Shown here: piece by piece, positions 28,292 to 37,267 of the stretch
How positions within the stretch are numbered: position 1 is the first letter of the stretch
Layout of the letters: each line of letters opens with the position of its first letter
Origin: Nitrospira sp.
Lineage (GTDB): Bacteria > Nitrospirota > Nitrospiria > Nitrospirales > Nitrospiraceae
Length of the DNA stretch: 48,482 bases
Assembly: GCA_024330965.1 (NCBI GenBank)
Contig: JANDJL010000025.1
Coordinates: 1 to 48,482, forward strand
Direction: 5' to 3'
The notes under the pieces: generated by a model
Database searches by the model: none
What the model was told of the DNA's origin: nothing
Seen by the model: only the letters and a program-made list of their open reading frames with translations
Made by a program: the position numbers and the translations under genes

Positions 28292-28521
28292 GCTCGATCG
28301 ATCTGCTCCAATGCAAGAACCGTATGTCCCTCGTTCTCAACGCTTTTAGGAACATTCTTGATGGGATCTCCATCATCCAGTAAGACGGAGAGGACCTGTC
28401 CTTGCTTCATTGTTTCCAATTTGAGCTTCGTCTTGACGAAATTATAAGGACAAATGACGCCACGAAGATCGAGTTCCTCGTCCGATTCATAAAGAGTCTG
28501 CGGCTTACGACCATCGCTCAT
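28255..28521 (-). CDS. TusA/SirA-family sulfur carrier-like protein
   Basis: The protein has about 88 residues with the family signature ELDLRGVICPYNFVKTKLKLE, including the CP motif (C24 from the start used), and a C-terminal beta strand region. TusA-like proteins relay persulfide sulfur for tRNA thiolation, molybdopterin synthesis or sulfur oxidation; which applies here is unknown. I use the ATG at 28521, with AGGTG and GAAG just upstream; a GTG at 28527 is in frame. The 3' ends of this gene and rsmI overlap by 37 bp. Confidence 0.88.
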   Translation of the reverse strand: MSDGRKPQTLYESDEELDLRGVICPYNFVKTKLKLETMKQGQVLSVLLDDGDPIKNVPKSVENEGHTVLALEQIDRAYRVLIRREDND

Positions 28522-28698
28522 CTTCACACCTATCGTTTCATCTGTATCCGTAGAGGATAGTGCGATATTCTGGACCCGGCTCGTGATTACTGTACAACGT
28601 TCAGAAAGAACATTCAGACAAAGAGAGAGATGATCACGCTCAAGCTCAAGAACGACTCAGACCTTCTTCCCAGCAAAACCACCATGCCAAGTAGAAAA

Positions 28699-28726
28699 AA
28701 AGAGGGTGATGTTCATCACCCTCTTT
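28699..28726 (-). terminator. Strong intrinsic terminator after the secreted-protein gene
   Basis: A perfect 13-bp stem, AAAGAGGGTGATG (28699-28711) and its complement (28714-28726), has a 2-nt gap. On the minus strand it is followed by a run of Ts. It lies 42 bp past the stop of the gene ending at 28768. Confidence 0.9.
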
Positions 28727-28767
28727 GTTATCCTGACAGAGCTGCTGGCCGCCTAGTCGCGTACGTT

Positions 28768-29517
28768 CTATTCGAGACCCTTCACCAGATTAGGCTTTGC
28801 GAGGTCAGTTCCGTAGTCTGATTTGGTCTGTTTCGATGCATACCCCCAGCCTGGTTGAGGCTCGCAATTCCAGCACGGAGCCGATCCTGTGTATTCGCCG
28901 ATCGTCGTGTCAACTATCCCTCCGATCTTGCCCGGTATCACTCCACCCGCGATACCGCCCGTCATGCTACCGCTGCTCGTTTCAATCCCTCGCTCAGTTG
29001 ACGGGTCAGGGCGCTGCCCCAGGCCACCGAATCCTGCCAGCTTCTCATTCCTGCGCAACACATAGACTTCGCGAACGATTTTCCGACCCGTCCCAAATTC
29101 CTGATGAGGAGTCGTCGCCTCGACGACCTGCAGAGAAATGTCATCCCCCGCATTTAAGGTTCGGATTTGATCCATGTTGGTTCGCTCATCAAAAAACACC
29201 ACGAGCGAATTCATGGCTCCCAAACCGGCTCGGCCTTCGTCATGCGAGCTCCCGCCCGTCTCCAGATGCATCTTCCCCCCGGGAAAATCGATCGCGAGCA
29301 CGCGCCCATAAATGGTTTCCGGCAATGAAAGACGGTCGAGAAACGCATTCCGATCGAACGCTTGTACGCGGTTGGCGTGCCCGGAAACGTCGCCAACCCC
29401 GGTTCCCACGCCCATCGCGGATCCACCAGACGATTGCTGAAGGCGCTCTTGAGCTTTTGCAACGCCTCCGGAGCCGACCAACAAAATCGCGGCCCCCAGT
29501 GCCAACACCTTACGCAT
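28768..29517 (-). CDS. Secreted protein of unknown function
   Basis: I do not recognise a domain. The start at 29517 follows AAGGAGG, and the protein opens with a signal peptide (MRKVLALGAAILLVGSGG, cleavage near AKA-QE). The mature part of about 225 residues has a Gly/Ser-rich beginning, a central part of alternating beta-like character (TIYGRVLAIDFPGGKMHLET, LVVFFDERTNMDQI, DDISLQVVEA) that could be a small beta barrel, a Gly-rich stretch, and a C-terminal CWNCEPQPGWGY with a CxxC-like pair. It is a single-gene unit with its own promoter candidate and a strong terminator. Confidence 0.75.
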   Translation of the reverse strand: MRKVLALGAAILLVGSGGVAKAQERLQQSSGGSAMGVGTGVGDVSGHANRVQAFDRNAFLDRLSLPETIYGRVLAIDFPGGKMHLETGGSSHDEGRAGLGAMNSLVVFFDERTNMDQIRTLNAGDDISLQVVEATTPHQEFGTGRKIVREVYVLRRNEKLAGFGGLGQRPDPSTERGIETSSGSMTGGIAGGVIPGKIGGIVDTTIGEYTGSAPCWNCEPQPGWGYASKQTKSDYGTDLAKPNLVKGLE

Positions 29518-29645
29518 GGACTGCCTCCTTGTGAGTAAAAGCATGGTGTGGTGCGAAAGAATACGCCGATATCGTGAACATCCTCGCGACAACGATCGTC
29601 AACAAAATTAAATTGATAAAATCCTCATCCATGTAGGTTTATCGA

Positions 29646-29674
29646 ACCCTAGGCTAACTGCATGTCACTGTCAA
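29646..29674 (-). promoter_or_regulatory. Candidate promoter of the secreted-protein gene
   Basis: On the minus strand a perfect -35 TTGACA (29669-29674) is 17 bp from TAGGGT (29646-29651), which matches the -10 consensus only partly. It lies between the tRNA and the gene starting at 29517. Confidence 0.4.
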
Positions 29675-29711
29675 GAGGGGAACACTCAATCTTCTACCTT
29701 CTACAGCATCG

Positions 29712-29798
29712 TGGTGCCCGGAGGGAGGGTCGAACTCCCACTCTCTCGCGAGAACCGGATTTTGAGTCCGGCGCGTCTGCCAGTTCCGCCATCCGGGC
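29712..29798 (-). tRNA. tRNA-Leu (anticodon CAA)
   Basis: On the minus strand the 87-nt sequence starts GCCCGGA and ends TCCGGGC-A-CCA, so the CCA end is encoded. The anticodon arm is CCGGA-CTCAAAA-TCCGG, giving anticodon CAA (codon UUG). A long variable arm (class II) and the T arm GGGAG-TTCGACC-CTCCC complete the cloverleaf. Confidence 0.97.
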
Positions 29799-30024
29799 CT
29801 AACTCTTCGCACGACCTTACTCTCAGGGGCGCTTTTGTAACACGACAGCCCTCTACGGTCAATGAGAGACGAAGAGCCGTGCCCGCATCTCTTTTTTCCC
29901 AATCCGAGGTTTGCTATAGTGCATGGTGCGGCTCGTCCTGATGAATCTCTCATGTCCACCTTTCAACACCGTTCATTGAAAAACGTTGCACAAACAATTT
30001 ACACGAACAAGGAGTATTACGGAC

Positions 30025-30306
30025 ATGGCAGAAGTAGCGTGCGTGACATGCGGACAGAACGGAGAAGCCATCACTTCTCCTCTTTTTCTTGGAAAGCTCG
30101 AGGCAGAGGTGAAAGCCAAAGTCTGTCAAAGTTGTTGGAAAAAGTGGGAAGGGATGCGGGTCATGATCATCAATGAATACCGCGTCAATCTCGGTGATGA
30201 AAGCGGTCGTGAGCTGGTCAGGAAACAGATGAAAGCCTTCTTAAAGCTGGGAGAACCCGTCGATTCGTCCAAAGTGGCGGAAAACTACCGGCCTCTCGAT
30301 CAATAA
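30025..30306 (+). CDS. YggX-like Fe(2+)-trafficking family protein with two CxxC motifs
   Basis: The 93-aa protein ends like the YggX family (MIINEYRVNLGDESGRELV, followed by KQMKAFL), which protects iron-sulfur proteins and handles Fe(II). It differs at the N terminus: instead of the single conserved Cys it has C6/C9 (CVTC) and a second pair C34/C37 (CQSC), a four-cysteine layout like a zinc or iron ribbon. The ATG at 30025 has AAGGAG upstream. Family membership is supported by the C-terminal half; the metal site is inference. Confidence 0.82.
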   Translation: MAEVACVTCGQNGEAITSPLFLGKLEAEVKAKVCQSCWKKWEGMRVMIINEYRVNLGDESGRELVRKQMKAFLKLGEPVDSSKVAENYRPLDQ

Positions 30307-30427
30307 AAAATAGATGCGAACGTGCTCGCAGGGCGCCTTCGTCGCCCAACTCGATCTCCGTTTTGTGTGGACGTATGATTCCCGCTTGGTCTTCATGGAT
30401 CGAGGCCTTTCATCGAACGGCCCTTCA

Positions 30428-30456
30428 TTGACAGTTGAATCGAGAAGTGCTACGTT
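30428..30456 (+). promoter_or_regulatory. Promoter of the DUF151-rplM-rpsI gene run
   Basis: A perfect -35 TTGACA (30428-30433) is 17 bp from a -10 TACGTT (30451-30456), about 55 nt before the first gene. The -10 resembles the gcvH one (TACGAT). Confidence 0.65.
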
Positions 30457-30516
30457 TACTCGCTTTACTTTCACCAGTGCGCGTTGCTTCAAAGCAATGA
30501 AGCGGGAACCAATGGC

Positions 30517-30972
30517 ATGATCACCCAAATGCACGTCAAGGGGTTGATGTTTGACCCCTACAACAACGCCTACATCGTGATCTTGCGCGATGAGAACCAA
30601 TCCGAAATGCTGCCGATTTGGATTGGGAAACCGGAGGCGAGTTCCATCAGTTTGGCCATGGAGAATATTTCACCGCCTCGTCCGATGACCCATGATTTCA
30701 TGAAGGCATACTTGGATGCGGTCAATGCCAAGGTCATCAGTGTCGTCATCACCGACCTGAACGAAAATACCTATTTCGCCAAAATCCACCTGATGTACGG
30801 CGATTCGGAGTATACGGTAGATTCCAGGCCGAGCGATGCCATCGCGCTGGCGCTGCGGTCGGAAGCCCCGATTTTCGTCAATGAATCGGTCATCAAAAAA
30901 CAAAGCTCGGAAGAGCTCGATCAGTGGCTGGAAAATTTGAAGCCGGAAGATTTTGGAAAACTGGATTCCTGA
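30517..30972 (+). CDS. Bifunctional nuclease family (DUF151) protein, copy 1
   Basis: This 151-aa protein belongs to the DUF151/BFN family: LPIWIGKPEASSISLAME, RPMTHDFM, DLNENTYFAKI and SRPSDAIALALRSEAPIFV. Family members are reported to have DNase/RNase activity, but the bacterial role is poorly known. The start at 30517 (MITQMHVKG) fits the family; the ribosome site is weak. A paralogue follows 4 bp later, and ribosomal genes rplM-rpsI follow that, so the pair is probably transcribed with them. Confidence 0.88.
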   Translation: MITQMHVKGLMFDPYNNAYIVILRDENQSEMLPIWIGKPEASSISLAMENISPPRPMTHDFMKAYLDAVNAKVISVVITDLNENTYFAKIHLMYGDSEYTVDSRPSDAIALALRSEAPIFVNESVIKKQSSEELDQWLENLKPEDFGKLDS

Positions 30973-30976
30973 GACC

Positions 30977-31465
30977 ATGCCTGAACCGACGATCGAGCCT
31001 GGAGAGCCGTTGCTTCAACTATCCGTTGACCGTGTTCTTGACGACTCGGCCACCGACACTCGTATCGTCGTCCTGTCGCGCACCGACGTTCACACGGAAC
31101 ACCTCATGATCTGGGTAGGAGCATCGGAAGGTGAAGCAATCCGACGGGCGTTGGACGTTTCGGTCACCCCAAGACCCATGAGCCACGATCTGATAAAAAA
31201 TTTCGGGGAACATCTCGGCATAACGATGACGCAAGTGGTTCTTACGGATGTGAAAAACAATACGTACTTCGCGACTGTTTACGTCGAAAGCAAGGGAGTA
31301 ACTCGAACCATTGACGCAAGACCGAGCGATGCTATCGCGTTGGCGCTGCGTTGTCATGCCCCAATCTACGTCACGCAGGATGTCTGGAAGCGGAGGAGCG
31401 GTCAAAACCTTGAAGCATGGTTGAGCAAAGCCGAATCAAAAAATTTCGGCGCGCAGGAAGTTTAA
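30977..31465 (+). CDS. Bifunctional nuclease family (DUF151) protein, copy 2
   Basis: This 162-aa paralogue of the preceding gene has MIWVGASEGEAIRRALD, RPMSHDLIKNF, DVKNNTYFATV and ARPSDAIALALRCHAPIYV. It keeps the RPSDAIALALR block exactly but differs in most other positions, so the duplication is old. The ATG at 30977 is used; a TTG at 30953 overlapping copy 1 is in frame but less likely. rplM starts 39 bp downstream. Confidence 0.87.
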   Translation: MPEPTIEPGEPLLQLSVDRVLDDSATDTRIVVLSRTDVHTEHLMIWVGASEGEAIRRALDVSVTPRPMSHDLIKNFGEHLGITMTQVVLTDVKNNTYFATVYVESKGVTRTIDARPSDAIALALRCHAPIYVTQDVWKRRSGQNLEAWLSKAESKNFGAQEV

Positions 31466-31504
31466 CTTAATCGCTTTGTGGAAACGACAGCGGGGAGAGA
31501 TGCA

Positions 31505-31930
31505 ATGACTTATTTTGAAAAACCGGCCAATGTGCGACAGACGTGGTACCTGGTCAATGCCGAAGGGAAAATCCTCGGACGGCTCGCCGCCCGAGTTGCA
31601 GCCCTCTTAAGAGGAAAGCATCGTTCCACATTCACCCCTCATGTTGACATGGGAGACCACGTCATTATCGTGAATGCAGAAAAGATCCGATTAACAGGCA
31701 ACAAGATGAAAACCAAGCTGTACCGTCGCCACACCGGCTACCCCGGCGGCCTGAAGACCACCTCGGCCGAACATCTCTTTCGAAAAGATCCCTCGCAGTT
31801 GCTTGTTCAAGCCATTGAGGGGATGCTTCCCAAAAACCCACTTGGAAACGGCATGGCCAGAAAACTCCGGGTCTACACCGGCCCGGATCACCCGCATCAT
31901 GCACAACAGCCGGAACTGATTTCCTTATAA
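31505..31930 (+). CDS. rplM: 50S ribosomal protein L13
   Basis: This 141-aa large-subunit protein has WYLVNAEGKILGRLA, GDHVIIVNAEKIRLTG, YRRHTGYPGGL and GMLPKNPLG, all typical of L13, and normal length. The ATG at 31505 has GGGGAGAG just upstream. It is paired with rpsI, as in nearly all bacteria. Confidence 0.98.
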   Translation: MTYFEKPANVRQTWYLVNAEGKILGRLAARVAALLRGKHRSTFTPHVDMGDHVIIVNAEKIRLTGNKMKTKLYRRHTGYPGGLKTTSAEHLFRKDPSQLLVQAIEGMLPKNPLGNGMARKLRVYTGPDHPHHAQQPELISL

Positions 31931-31967
31931 CACCACGCGACAGGACAGACGGAAGGAGACAACTCTC

Positions 31968-32360
31968 ATGGCAGGGGCACTACACTATGCAACAGGTCGC
32001 AGGAAATGTGCAGTCGCAAGGGCATGGGTGAGCGGAACCGGCGGCGAAATCACGATTAATGAAAAACCGCTGGAACAGGCTTTTCCCCGTCTCACCTTGC
32101 GACAGATCATTCAATTTCCACTCGAGTTAGCCGGGCTTCTTGGAAAGTGCTCGATCAACGCGACCGTGTACGGTGGCGGACCGGCAGGACAAGCCGGGGC
32201 GCTTCGACATGCCATTGCGAGAGCCCTCGTCGTCATGAATCCATCGACTCGTCCCACTCTCAAGAAAGAAGGACTCCTGACGAGAGACTCGCGCGTCAAA
32301 GAGCGAAAGAAGTACGGGCAGAAAGGCGCTCGCAAACGCTTCCAATATTCCAAGCGGTAA
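31968..32360 (+). CDS. rpsI: 30S ribosomal protein S9
   Basis: This 130-aa small-subunit protein has YATGRRKCAVARAW, VYGGGPAGQAGALRHAIAR and the C-terminal tail KKYGQKGARKRFQYSKR that reaches the decoding P site. GGAAGGAG precedes the ATG. It ends the ribosomal pair. Confidence 0.98.
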   Translation: MAGALHYATGRRKCAVARAWVSGTGGEITINEKPLEQAFPRLTLRQIIQFPLELAGLLGKCSINATVYGGGPAGQAGALRHAIARALVVMNPSTRPTLKKEGLLTRDSRVKERKKYGQKGARKRFQYSKR

Positions 32361-32422
32361 CGGTCTGGGAGGACCGGCTGGTGATGGACGGGACGGCGTT
32401 GTGCCTTTCCGTCCTTGGGTTG

Positions 32423-32450
32423 GAAAGAGCCGCTGGCTTTCTCGTTTTTT
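32423..32450 (+). terminator. Candidate intrinsic terminator after rpsI
   Basis: A short imperfect hairpin (GAAAGAGCC, 32423-32431, with GGCTTTCTC, 32435-32443) is followed by six Ts (32445-32450). It lies 63 bp past rpsI and 19 bp before argC, so it may be partial or act as an attenuator. Confidence 0.55.
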
Positions 32451-32468
32451 ATCAAGGCTGCCAACACC

Positions 32469-33521
32469 ATGCCCAAGACATTCCGGGTCGCCATTGCAGG
32501 GGCCAGCGGTTATGCCGGTGCCGAACTTGTTCGGCTTGCCGCCCTCCATCCCTATTACAAAATCACCGCCGTGACATCAGAGAAATCGGTCGGCCAACCG
32601 GTTGCCTCCGTCTTTCCCAGCTTAACAGGCATTGTCGATCATCGTTTTGAATCGTTGGCGCCCGAGGCCCTGGCCGAACGAGCCGACGCTGTGTTCTTGG
32701 CCCTTCCCCACACCAAATCGCAAGATCCGGTCGCTTCCTGTGTACGCGCGGGACTTTTTGTCGTTGATCTAAGTGCAGATTACCGTCTCAAGAATGCCGC
32801 CGCTTATGAGTCTTGGTACCAAACACCACACAAGCATACGGAATTATTGAAGAAGGCTGTCTACGGTTTGCCGGAACTCCATCGGCATGCGATTGCCAAG
32901 ACAACGCTAGTTGCCTCTCCCGGCTGCTATCCCACAGCCGCGATCCTTCAGTTGGCTCCCCTTGCTTCCCGGAAGCTCATTCAACCGGACTTGATCGTCA
33001 TCGACGCCAAATCCGGCATCTCCGGCGCAGGGCGAAGCCCGGCATTGCCCTATCACTTTCCGGAAGCCCATGAATCGCTCGAACCCTACAAGATTGGAAC
33101 CCATCGCCATGTCCCTGAAATTGAACAGGAGTTGGCGGGAATCCTCGGATCGCCGAGGCAGGTGACCGTCACCTTCACGCCCCATTTAGTACCCATGAAT
33201 AGAGGGATCCTGAGCACGGCCTACTGCAAATTGACACATCCGACCACCATCGACGAGCTCCGAACCCTCTACGCGGACTTTTACAAAGGAGAGCGGTTCG
33301 TCCGGGTGTTTGGCGATATTGTCCCTAATCCTCGCTATCTTAAAGGTTCAAACTTTTGCGACGTCGGCGTGTACTTGGACGCTCGCACCGGATGGGTCGT
33401 GACGGTTGCAGCCCTTGACAACCTGGTCAAGGGTGCGGCCGGCCAAGCCATCCAGGCGATGAACTTGATGATGGGCCTTCCCGAAGACTGCGGGTTGACG
33501 GCCCCGAGCAGTTATCCGTGA
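32469..33521 (+). CDS. argC: N-acetyl-gamma-glutamyl-phosphate reductase
   Basis: This 350-aa enzyme carries out the third step of arginine synthesis. It has the NADP motif IAGASGYAGAEL (9-20), the catalytic C153 in VASPGCYPTA, KSGISGAGR and the HRHVPEIEQEL block. The ATG at 32469 fits the family start; the frame is open further up, but the extension is not conserved-looking. argJ follows 40 bp later. Confidence 0.96.
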   Translation: MPKTFRVAIAGASGYAGAELVRLAALHPYYKITAVTSEKSVGQPVASVFPSLTGIVDHRFESLAPEALAERADAVFLALPHTKSQDPVASCVRAGLFVVDLSADYRLKNAAAYESWYQTPHKHTELLKKAVYGLPELHRHAIAKTTLVASPGCYPTAAILQLAPLASRKLIQPDLIVIDAKSGISGAGRSPALPYHFPEAHESLEPYKIGTHRHVPEIEQELAGILGSPRQVTVTFTPHLVPMNRGILSTAYCKLTHPTTIDELRTLYADFYKGERFVRVFGDIVPNPRYLKGSNFCDVGVYLDARTGWVVTVAALDNLVKGAAGQAIQAMNLMMGLPEDCGLTAPSSYP

Positions 33522-33561
33522 TAGCCACCGGTCTTCGCCGCGCGCTCTCTGGAAAACGACG

Positions 33562-34770
33562 GTGAAAAACGATCGCGCACAAGGCGTGACGGCGCCGATA
33601 GGTTTTCAAGCAGCCGGCCTCCACTGTGGAATCAAGAAGGCCGGAATTCCCGATCTTGCTCTCATCGTCTCAGAGGTCACCGGACCGATCGCCGGCGTTT
33701 TCACAAAGAACCGCGTTCAGGCCGCTCCCGTACAACTCAACCGTCTGCATCTCGGTCGCCGCCAAGGTCGCGCGATCATCGTGAACAGCGGAAATGCCAA
33801 CGCCTGTACAGGGACGGATGGACTCATCGCGGCAAAAGCCATGGCGTCGACGGTCGCACGGGCTCTCTCCATTCCTACTCATCAGGTGTTCGTCGGTTCG
33901 ACCGGCGTGATCGGCCGTCCCCTGCCCATCGACCGGATCATCAGCCACATCCCGACTCTGATCGCCCGACTCAGTCCTCACGGAGGGAAGCAGGCTGCTC
34001 GCGCAATCCTGACGACCGATTTGAGACCGAAAACCGTCGTTGTCCGAGGTCGTATGAACGGGACGACCATCACCATCGGCGGGATTGCCAAAGGCTCCGG
34101 CATGATTCATCCCAATATGGCTACCATGTTGGCCTTTCTCACCACCGACGCGGTCATCGAACCGGCGACGCTCCAACGGGCTCTGACGTCGGTGGTCAAT
34201 CGCTCCTTCAACTGCATCACCGTGGACGGCGACACCAGCACCAATGACATGGTCCTGTGCTTGGCCAACGGCATGGCTCGAAACCGGCCAATCCAAGAGG
34301 GAACTCGCCACTATCGCGCGTTTGAGCACATGTTACGCGAAGCCTCGGAACAACTCGCGCTTGCCATATGCCGAGACGGTGAAGGAGTGACCAAAGTCGT
34401 CAAGATCGCGGTGTGCGGCGCCAAAACCGACATCGCGGCCAAACAGGTGGCTGCCACCGTCGCAACGTCCAATCTTGTCAAAACCGCTCTGTTCGGAGAA
34501 GATGCCAATTGGGGACGCATCATGGCGGCAATTGGCCGATCAAACGTCCCGATTGATCCGAAGAGAATCATGGTTCGTTTTGGTGACGTCGTCATGGTCA
34601 GAAAGGGAACAGGGACCGGTCTTGACGCCGAGCGAAAAATCGCCCGGGTCTTCAAACAACGCGAGTTTACCATCTCAATCGACCTCGGACAGGGTAAGGC
34701 CCGCGCGCACATGTGGACGACCGATCTCTCCTATGAGTACGTCCGCATTAATGCCAGCTACCGATCATAA
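33562..34770 (+). CDS. argJ: Bifunctional ornithine acetyltransferase / N-acetylglutamate synthase
   Basis: This 402-aa autoprocessed enzyme recycles the acetyl group in arginine synthesis. The self-cleavage site is in KGSGMIHPNMATML, with nucleophile T188. It also has VNSGNANACTG, GSTGVIG, TVDGDTSTNDMV and GEDANWGRI. The start is a GTG at 33562. Whether it is mono- or bifunctional cannot be read from sequence. It closes the argC-argJ pair. Confidence 0.95.
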   Translation: MKNDRAQGVTAPIGFQAAGLHCGIKKAGIPDLALIVSEVTGPIAGVFTKNRVQAAPVQLNRLHLGRRQGRAIIVNSGNANACTGTDGLIAAKAMASTVARALSIPTHQVFVGSTGVIGRPLPIDRIISHIPTLIARLSPHGGKQAARAILTTDLRPKTVVVRGRMNGTTITIGGIAKGSGMIHPNMATMLAFLTTDAVIEPATLQRALTSVVNRSFNCITVDGDTSTNDMVLCLANGMARNRPIQEGTRHYRAFEHMLREASEQLALAICRDGEGVTKVVKIAVCGAKTDIAAKQVAATVATSNLVKTALFGEDANWGRIMAAIGRSNVPIDPKRIMVRFGDVVMVRKGTGTGLDAERKIARVFKQREFTISIDLGQGKARAHMWTTDLSYEYVRINASYRS

Positions 34771-35089
34771 CGGCTCCGTTAGGCAGCACTTCAACCATCC
34801 TGCTCTCGCTTCTCTCCTGGCTTGCTATTGACGAGCCAACGTTCATCCTGATCGGACGACCCCATTGATGAAATCCTGTTCTCTCAACCGCTTGAAAATG
34901 CTCAGCGACTATGGTAGCGTGCCTCCGCTTTGCAGATGATTACTTGTCAACTCGTCTCATCCATCGGGATAGGGACCGTACTTCTTCAAAATTCAACATC
35001 AGCGTACGCGCTGCTCGGCTTGAGACTAAGGGGCTGCTCCCCTCGCCCGTTTCACGGGCGTTCTGCAAGCCTTGAAGGGAGGTGAACGC
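34771..35089 (+). other. 319-bp intergenic region upstream of rpsB
   Basis: It holds the structured rpsB leader (35017-35071). A weak promoter candidate further up has TTGAAA (34892-34897) and TAGCGT (34915-34920) 17 bp apart. I see no gene and no clear terminator for argJ. Confidence 0.5.
35017..35071 (+). promoter_or_regulatory. Three-way-junction RNA leader before rpsB (candidate S2 autoregulatory element)
   Basis: An outer stem, GGCTTG (35017-35022) with CAAGCC (35066-35071), encloses two perfect hairpins: AGGGG/CCCCT (35029-35043) and CGCCCG/CGGGCG (35044-35060). The fold ends 6 nt before the Shine-Dalgarno GGGAGGTGA. Such a compact fold directly before a ribosomal protein gene suggests translational autoregulation by S2. 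Confidence 0.6.
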
Positions 35090-35863
35090 ATGGGAGTGGT
35101 GACGATCAAGGAGCTATTGGAAGCCGGAGTGCACTTCGGCCATCAGACGAATCGCTGGAATCCAAAGATGAAAAAATTTCTCTTCGGTGAGCGGAATGGA
35201 ATCTATATCATTGATCTACAACAGACCCTTGATCGTCTTAACCAAGCCTACGCGTTCGTCCGCGACACCGTTGCGGCCGGCGAATCAATCTTATTCATCG
35301 GAACCAAACGGCAGGCGGCCGAGATTCTCGAAGAAGAAGCCAAACGAGCGAACGCGTTCTTCGTCAATCAACGTTGGCTCGGAGGGATGCTGACGAATTT
35401 TCAGACCATCCGTCGCAGCATCGACAAAATGAAAAAACTGGAGACGATCCTGGAAAATCCTGCCGAGCACGGCCTCAAGAAGAAAGAAATCCTACTGATG
35501 CAAAAGAACGTCGCCAAATTGCAAAAATACCTCTCCGGGATCAGAAACATGCGGACACTTCCAGGAGCCATCTTTGTGCTCGACACGAGAATCGAACGGA
35601 TTGCTGTTCAAGAAGCCGTGCGACTGGACATTCCCGTCATCGCCATTCTTGACAGCAACTGTGATCCAGACAATATTGCATACCCGATCCCCGGTAACGA
35701 CGACGCCATCCGCTCCATCAAGCTTATCACCTCAAAAATCGCCGATGCCTGCATCGAAGGCGCCCATCTCAAAGCACAACGAGACGAGGCCGAATTTCAG
35801 ACCGTACCGGAAACTGGTGAGAAGAAACAGACCGTCCGTCTTGAGAGCGTTCCAGCATCATAG
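35090..35863 (+). CDS. rpsB: 30S ribosomal protein S2
   Basis: This 257-aa protein has [53 protein letters not shown] and [22 protein letters not shown], typical of S2. The ATG at 35090 follows GGGAGGTGA; the frame is open 18 nt upstream but without a site. It begins the rpsB-tsf-pyrH-frr block, widely conserved in bacteria. Confidence 0.98.
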   Translation: MGVVTIKELLEAGVHFGHQTNRWNPKMKKFLFGERNGIYIIDLQQTLDRLNQAYAFVRDTVAAGESILFIGTKRQAAEILEEEAKRANAFFVNQRWLGGMLTNFQTIRRSIDKMKKLETILENPAEHGLKKKEILLMQKNVAKLQKYLSGIRNMRTLPGAIFVLDTRIERIAVQEAVRLDIPVIAILDSNCDPDNIAYPIPGNDDAIRSIKLITSKIADACIEGAHLKAQRDEAEFQTVPETGEKKQTVRLESVPAS

Positions 35864-35928
35864 ACGGACAACCATTCATCGTGCTCTACCGGGTTTCAAC
35901 AGAACGACCACAAAAAGGATAACGGACC

Positions 35929-36525
35929 ATGGCGGGATTAAGTCAGTTGGTCAAGGAACTTCGCGAAAAGACCGGCGCCGGCATTCTGGATTGCCAGAAG
36001 GCTTTGGCCGAAAACGGCAACGATATAGAGAAGGCCGTCGATTATCTGCGACAAAAAGGCCTGGCGGCAGCGGCAAAAAAATCCGGGCGCGAGACAAACC
36101 AGGGTCTTGTCCATGCTTATATCCACATGGGGGGGAAAATCGGGGTGCTGATCGAAGTTAATTGTGAAACGGACTTTGTCGCACGCAACGATGAGTTCAA
36201 AATCTTCGTCAACGATCTTGCCCTCCAGATCGCGGCGGCCAAGCCGTTGTACGTCAAACGCGAAGATATCCCCAAGGATCTCATCGAAAAGGAACGGGCG
36301 ATTTACGAGGGGCAAGCGAAAGAGATGGGAAAACCTCCCGCCGCCTGGCCCAAAATCGTCGAGGGGAAGCTTGAAAAATTCTATCAGGAATCCTGCTTGC
36401 TGGAGCAGGCCTTCATTAAAGACCCGGCTATCACCATCAAGGATCTCCTGGCCCAAAAGATCGCAAAAATTGGAGAGAACATTAACATCCGACGATTCGT
36501 CCGCTACCAACTGGGCGAGGCATGA
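35929..36525 (+). CDS. tsf: Elongation factor Ts
   Basis: This 198-aa nucleotide exchange factor recycles EF-Tu. It has the N-terminal UBA-like [20 protein letters not shown] and the core [20 protein letters not shown]. It is the short form that lacks the second half of the E. coli dimerisation core, as in many phyla. The stop overlaps the pyrH start. Confidence 0.97.
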   Translation: MAGLSQLVKELREKTGAGILDCQKALAENGNDIEKAVDYLRQKGLAAAAKKSGRETNQGLVHAYIHMGGKIGVLIEVNCETDFVARNDEFKIFVNDLALQIAAAKPLYVKREDIPKDLIEKERAIYEGQAKEMGKPPAAWPKIVEGKLEKFYQESCLLEQAFIKDPAITIKDLLAQKIAKIGENINIRRFVRYQLGEA

Positions 36526-37247
36526 GCGGAGCTAAATACCATCGCCTCCTTCTCAAGGTCAGCGGTGAGATGCTAGCCGGCGAGCAAGGGTACGGGATTC
36601 AGCCATCCGTTCTCGAAAGCCTGGCCGAAGAAATTCGGTCCGTTGTCGAACTCGACGTGCAAGTAGCTCTTGTGATCGGGGGCGGGAACATTTTTCGGGG
36701 AATTGCCGCTAGTGCTTCGGGTATGGAACGTGCTTCGGCGGATTACATGGGCATGCTCGCTACGGTGCTCAACGCCTTGGCTTTGCAGAACGCTTTGGAG
36801 CGCGTGGGTATCATGACGCGTGTGCAATCTGCGATTGAAATGCGACAACTGGCAGAGGGCTATATCCGCCGCCGGGCCATCCGGCACTTGGAAAAACATC
36901 GAGTGGTCATTTTTGCGGGAGGCACGGGCAACCCCTACTTTTCGACCGACACCGCCGCCGCCCTCCGTGCTATGGAAATCGGCGCCCAAGTCATCATGAA
37001 GGGTACAAAAGTCGACGGCATTTACGATGACGACCCTGTCAAGAATCCGACAGCCAAAAAGTATTCGGAGATTCCCTTCCTTTCGATCTTGAATCAAAAT
37101 CTTAAAGTCATGGACGCAACGGCGATCAGTCTCTGCATGGACAACAATCTGCCCTTGATCGTCTTCAATCTCAAAGTGGCGGGCAATTTCCGGCGCGTGG
37201 CCATGGGTGAACCGATCGGCACACTGGTCACGCCGAGCAATCGTTGA
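36522..37247 (+). CDS. pyrH: UMP kinase
   Basis: This 241-aa hexameric amino-acid-kinase-fold enzyme makes UDP from UMP. It has [64 protein letters not shown] and [11 protein letters not shown]. It is translationally coupled to tsf by an ATGA overlap. Confidence 0.98.
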   Translation: MSGAKYHRLLLKVSGEMLAGEQGYGIQPSVLESLAEEIRSVVELDVQVALVIGGGNIFRGIAASASGMERASADYMGMLATVLNALALQNALERVGIMTRVQSAIEMRQLAEGYIRRRAIRHLEKHRVVIFAGGTGNPYFSTDTAAALRAMEIGAQVIMKGTKVDGIYDDDPVKNPTAKKYSEIPFLSILNQNLKVMDATAISLCMDNNLPLIVFNLKVAGNFRRVAMGEPIGTLVTPSNR

Positions 37248-37267
37248 CTTCATCGCGGAGCCTTACA

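Noticed and set aside
28599..28611. GTTC-N5-GAAC as a second copy of the WYL operator
   Set aside because: Only 4-bp arms with different spacing; expected by chance.
29654..29959. Open frames on both strands across the tRNA-Leu
   Set aside because: They run through a clear tRNA gene and have no coding features.
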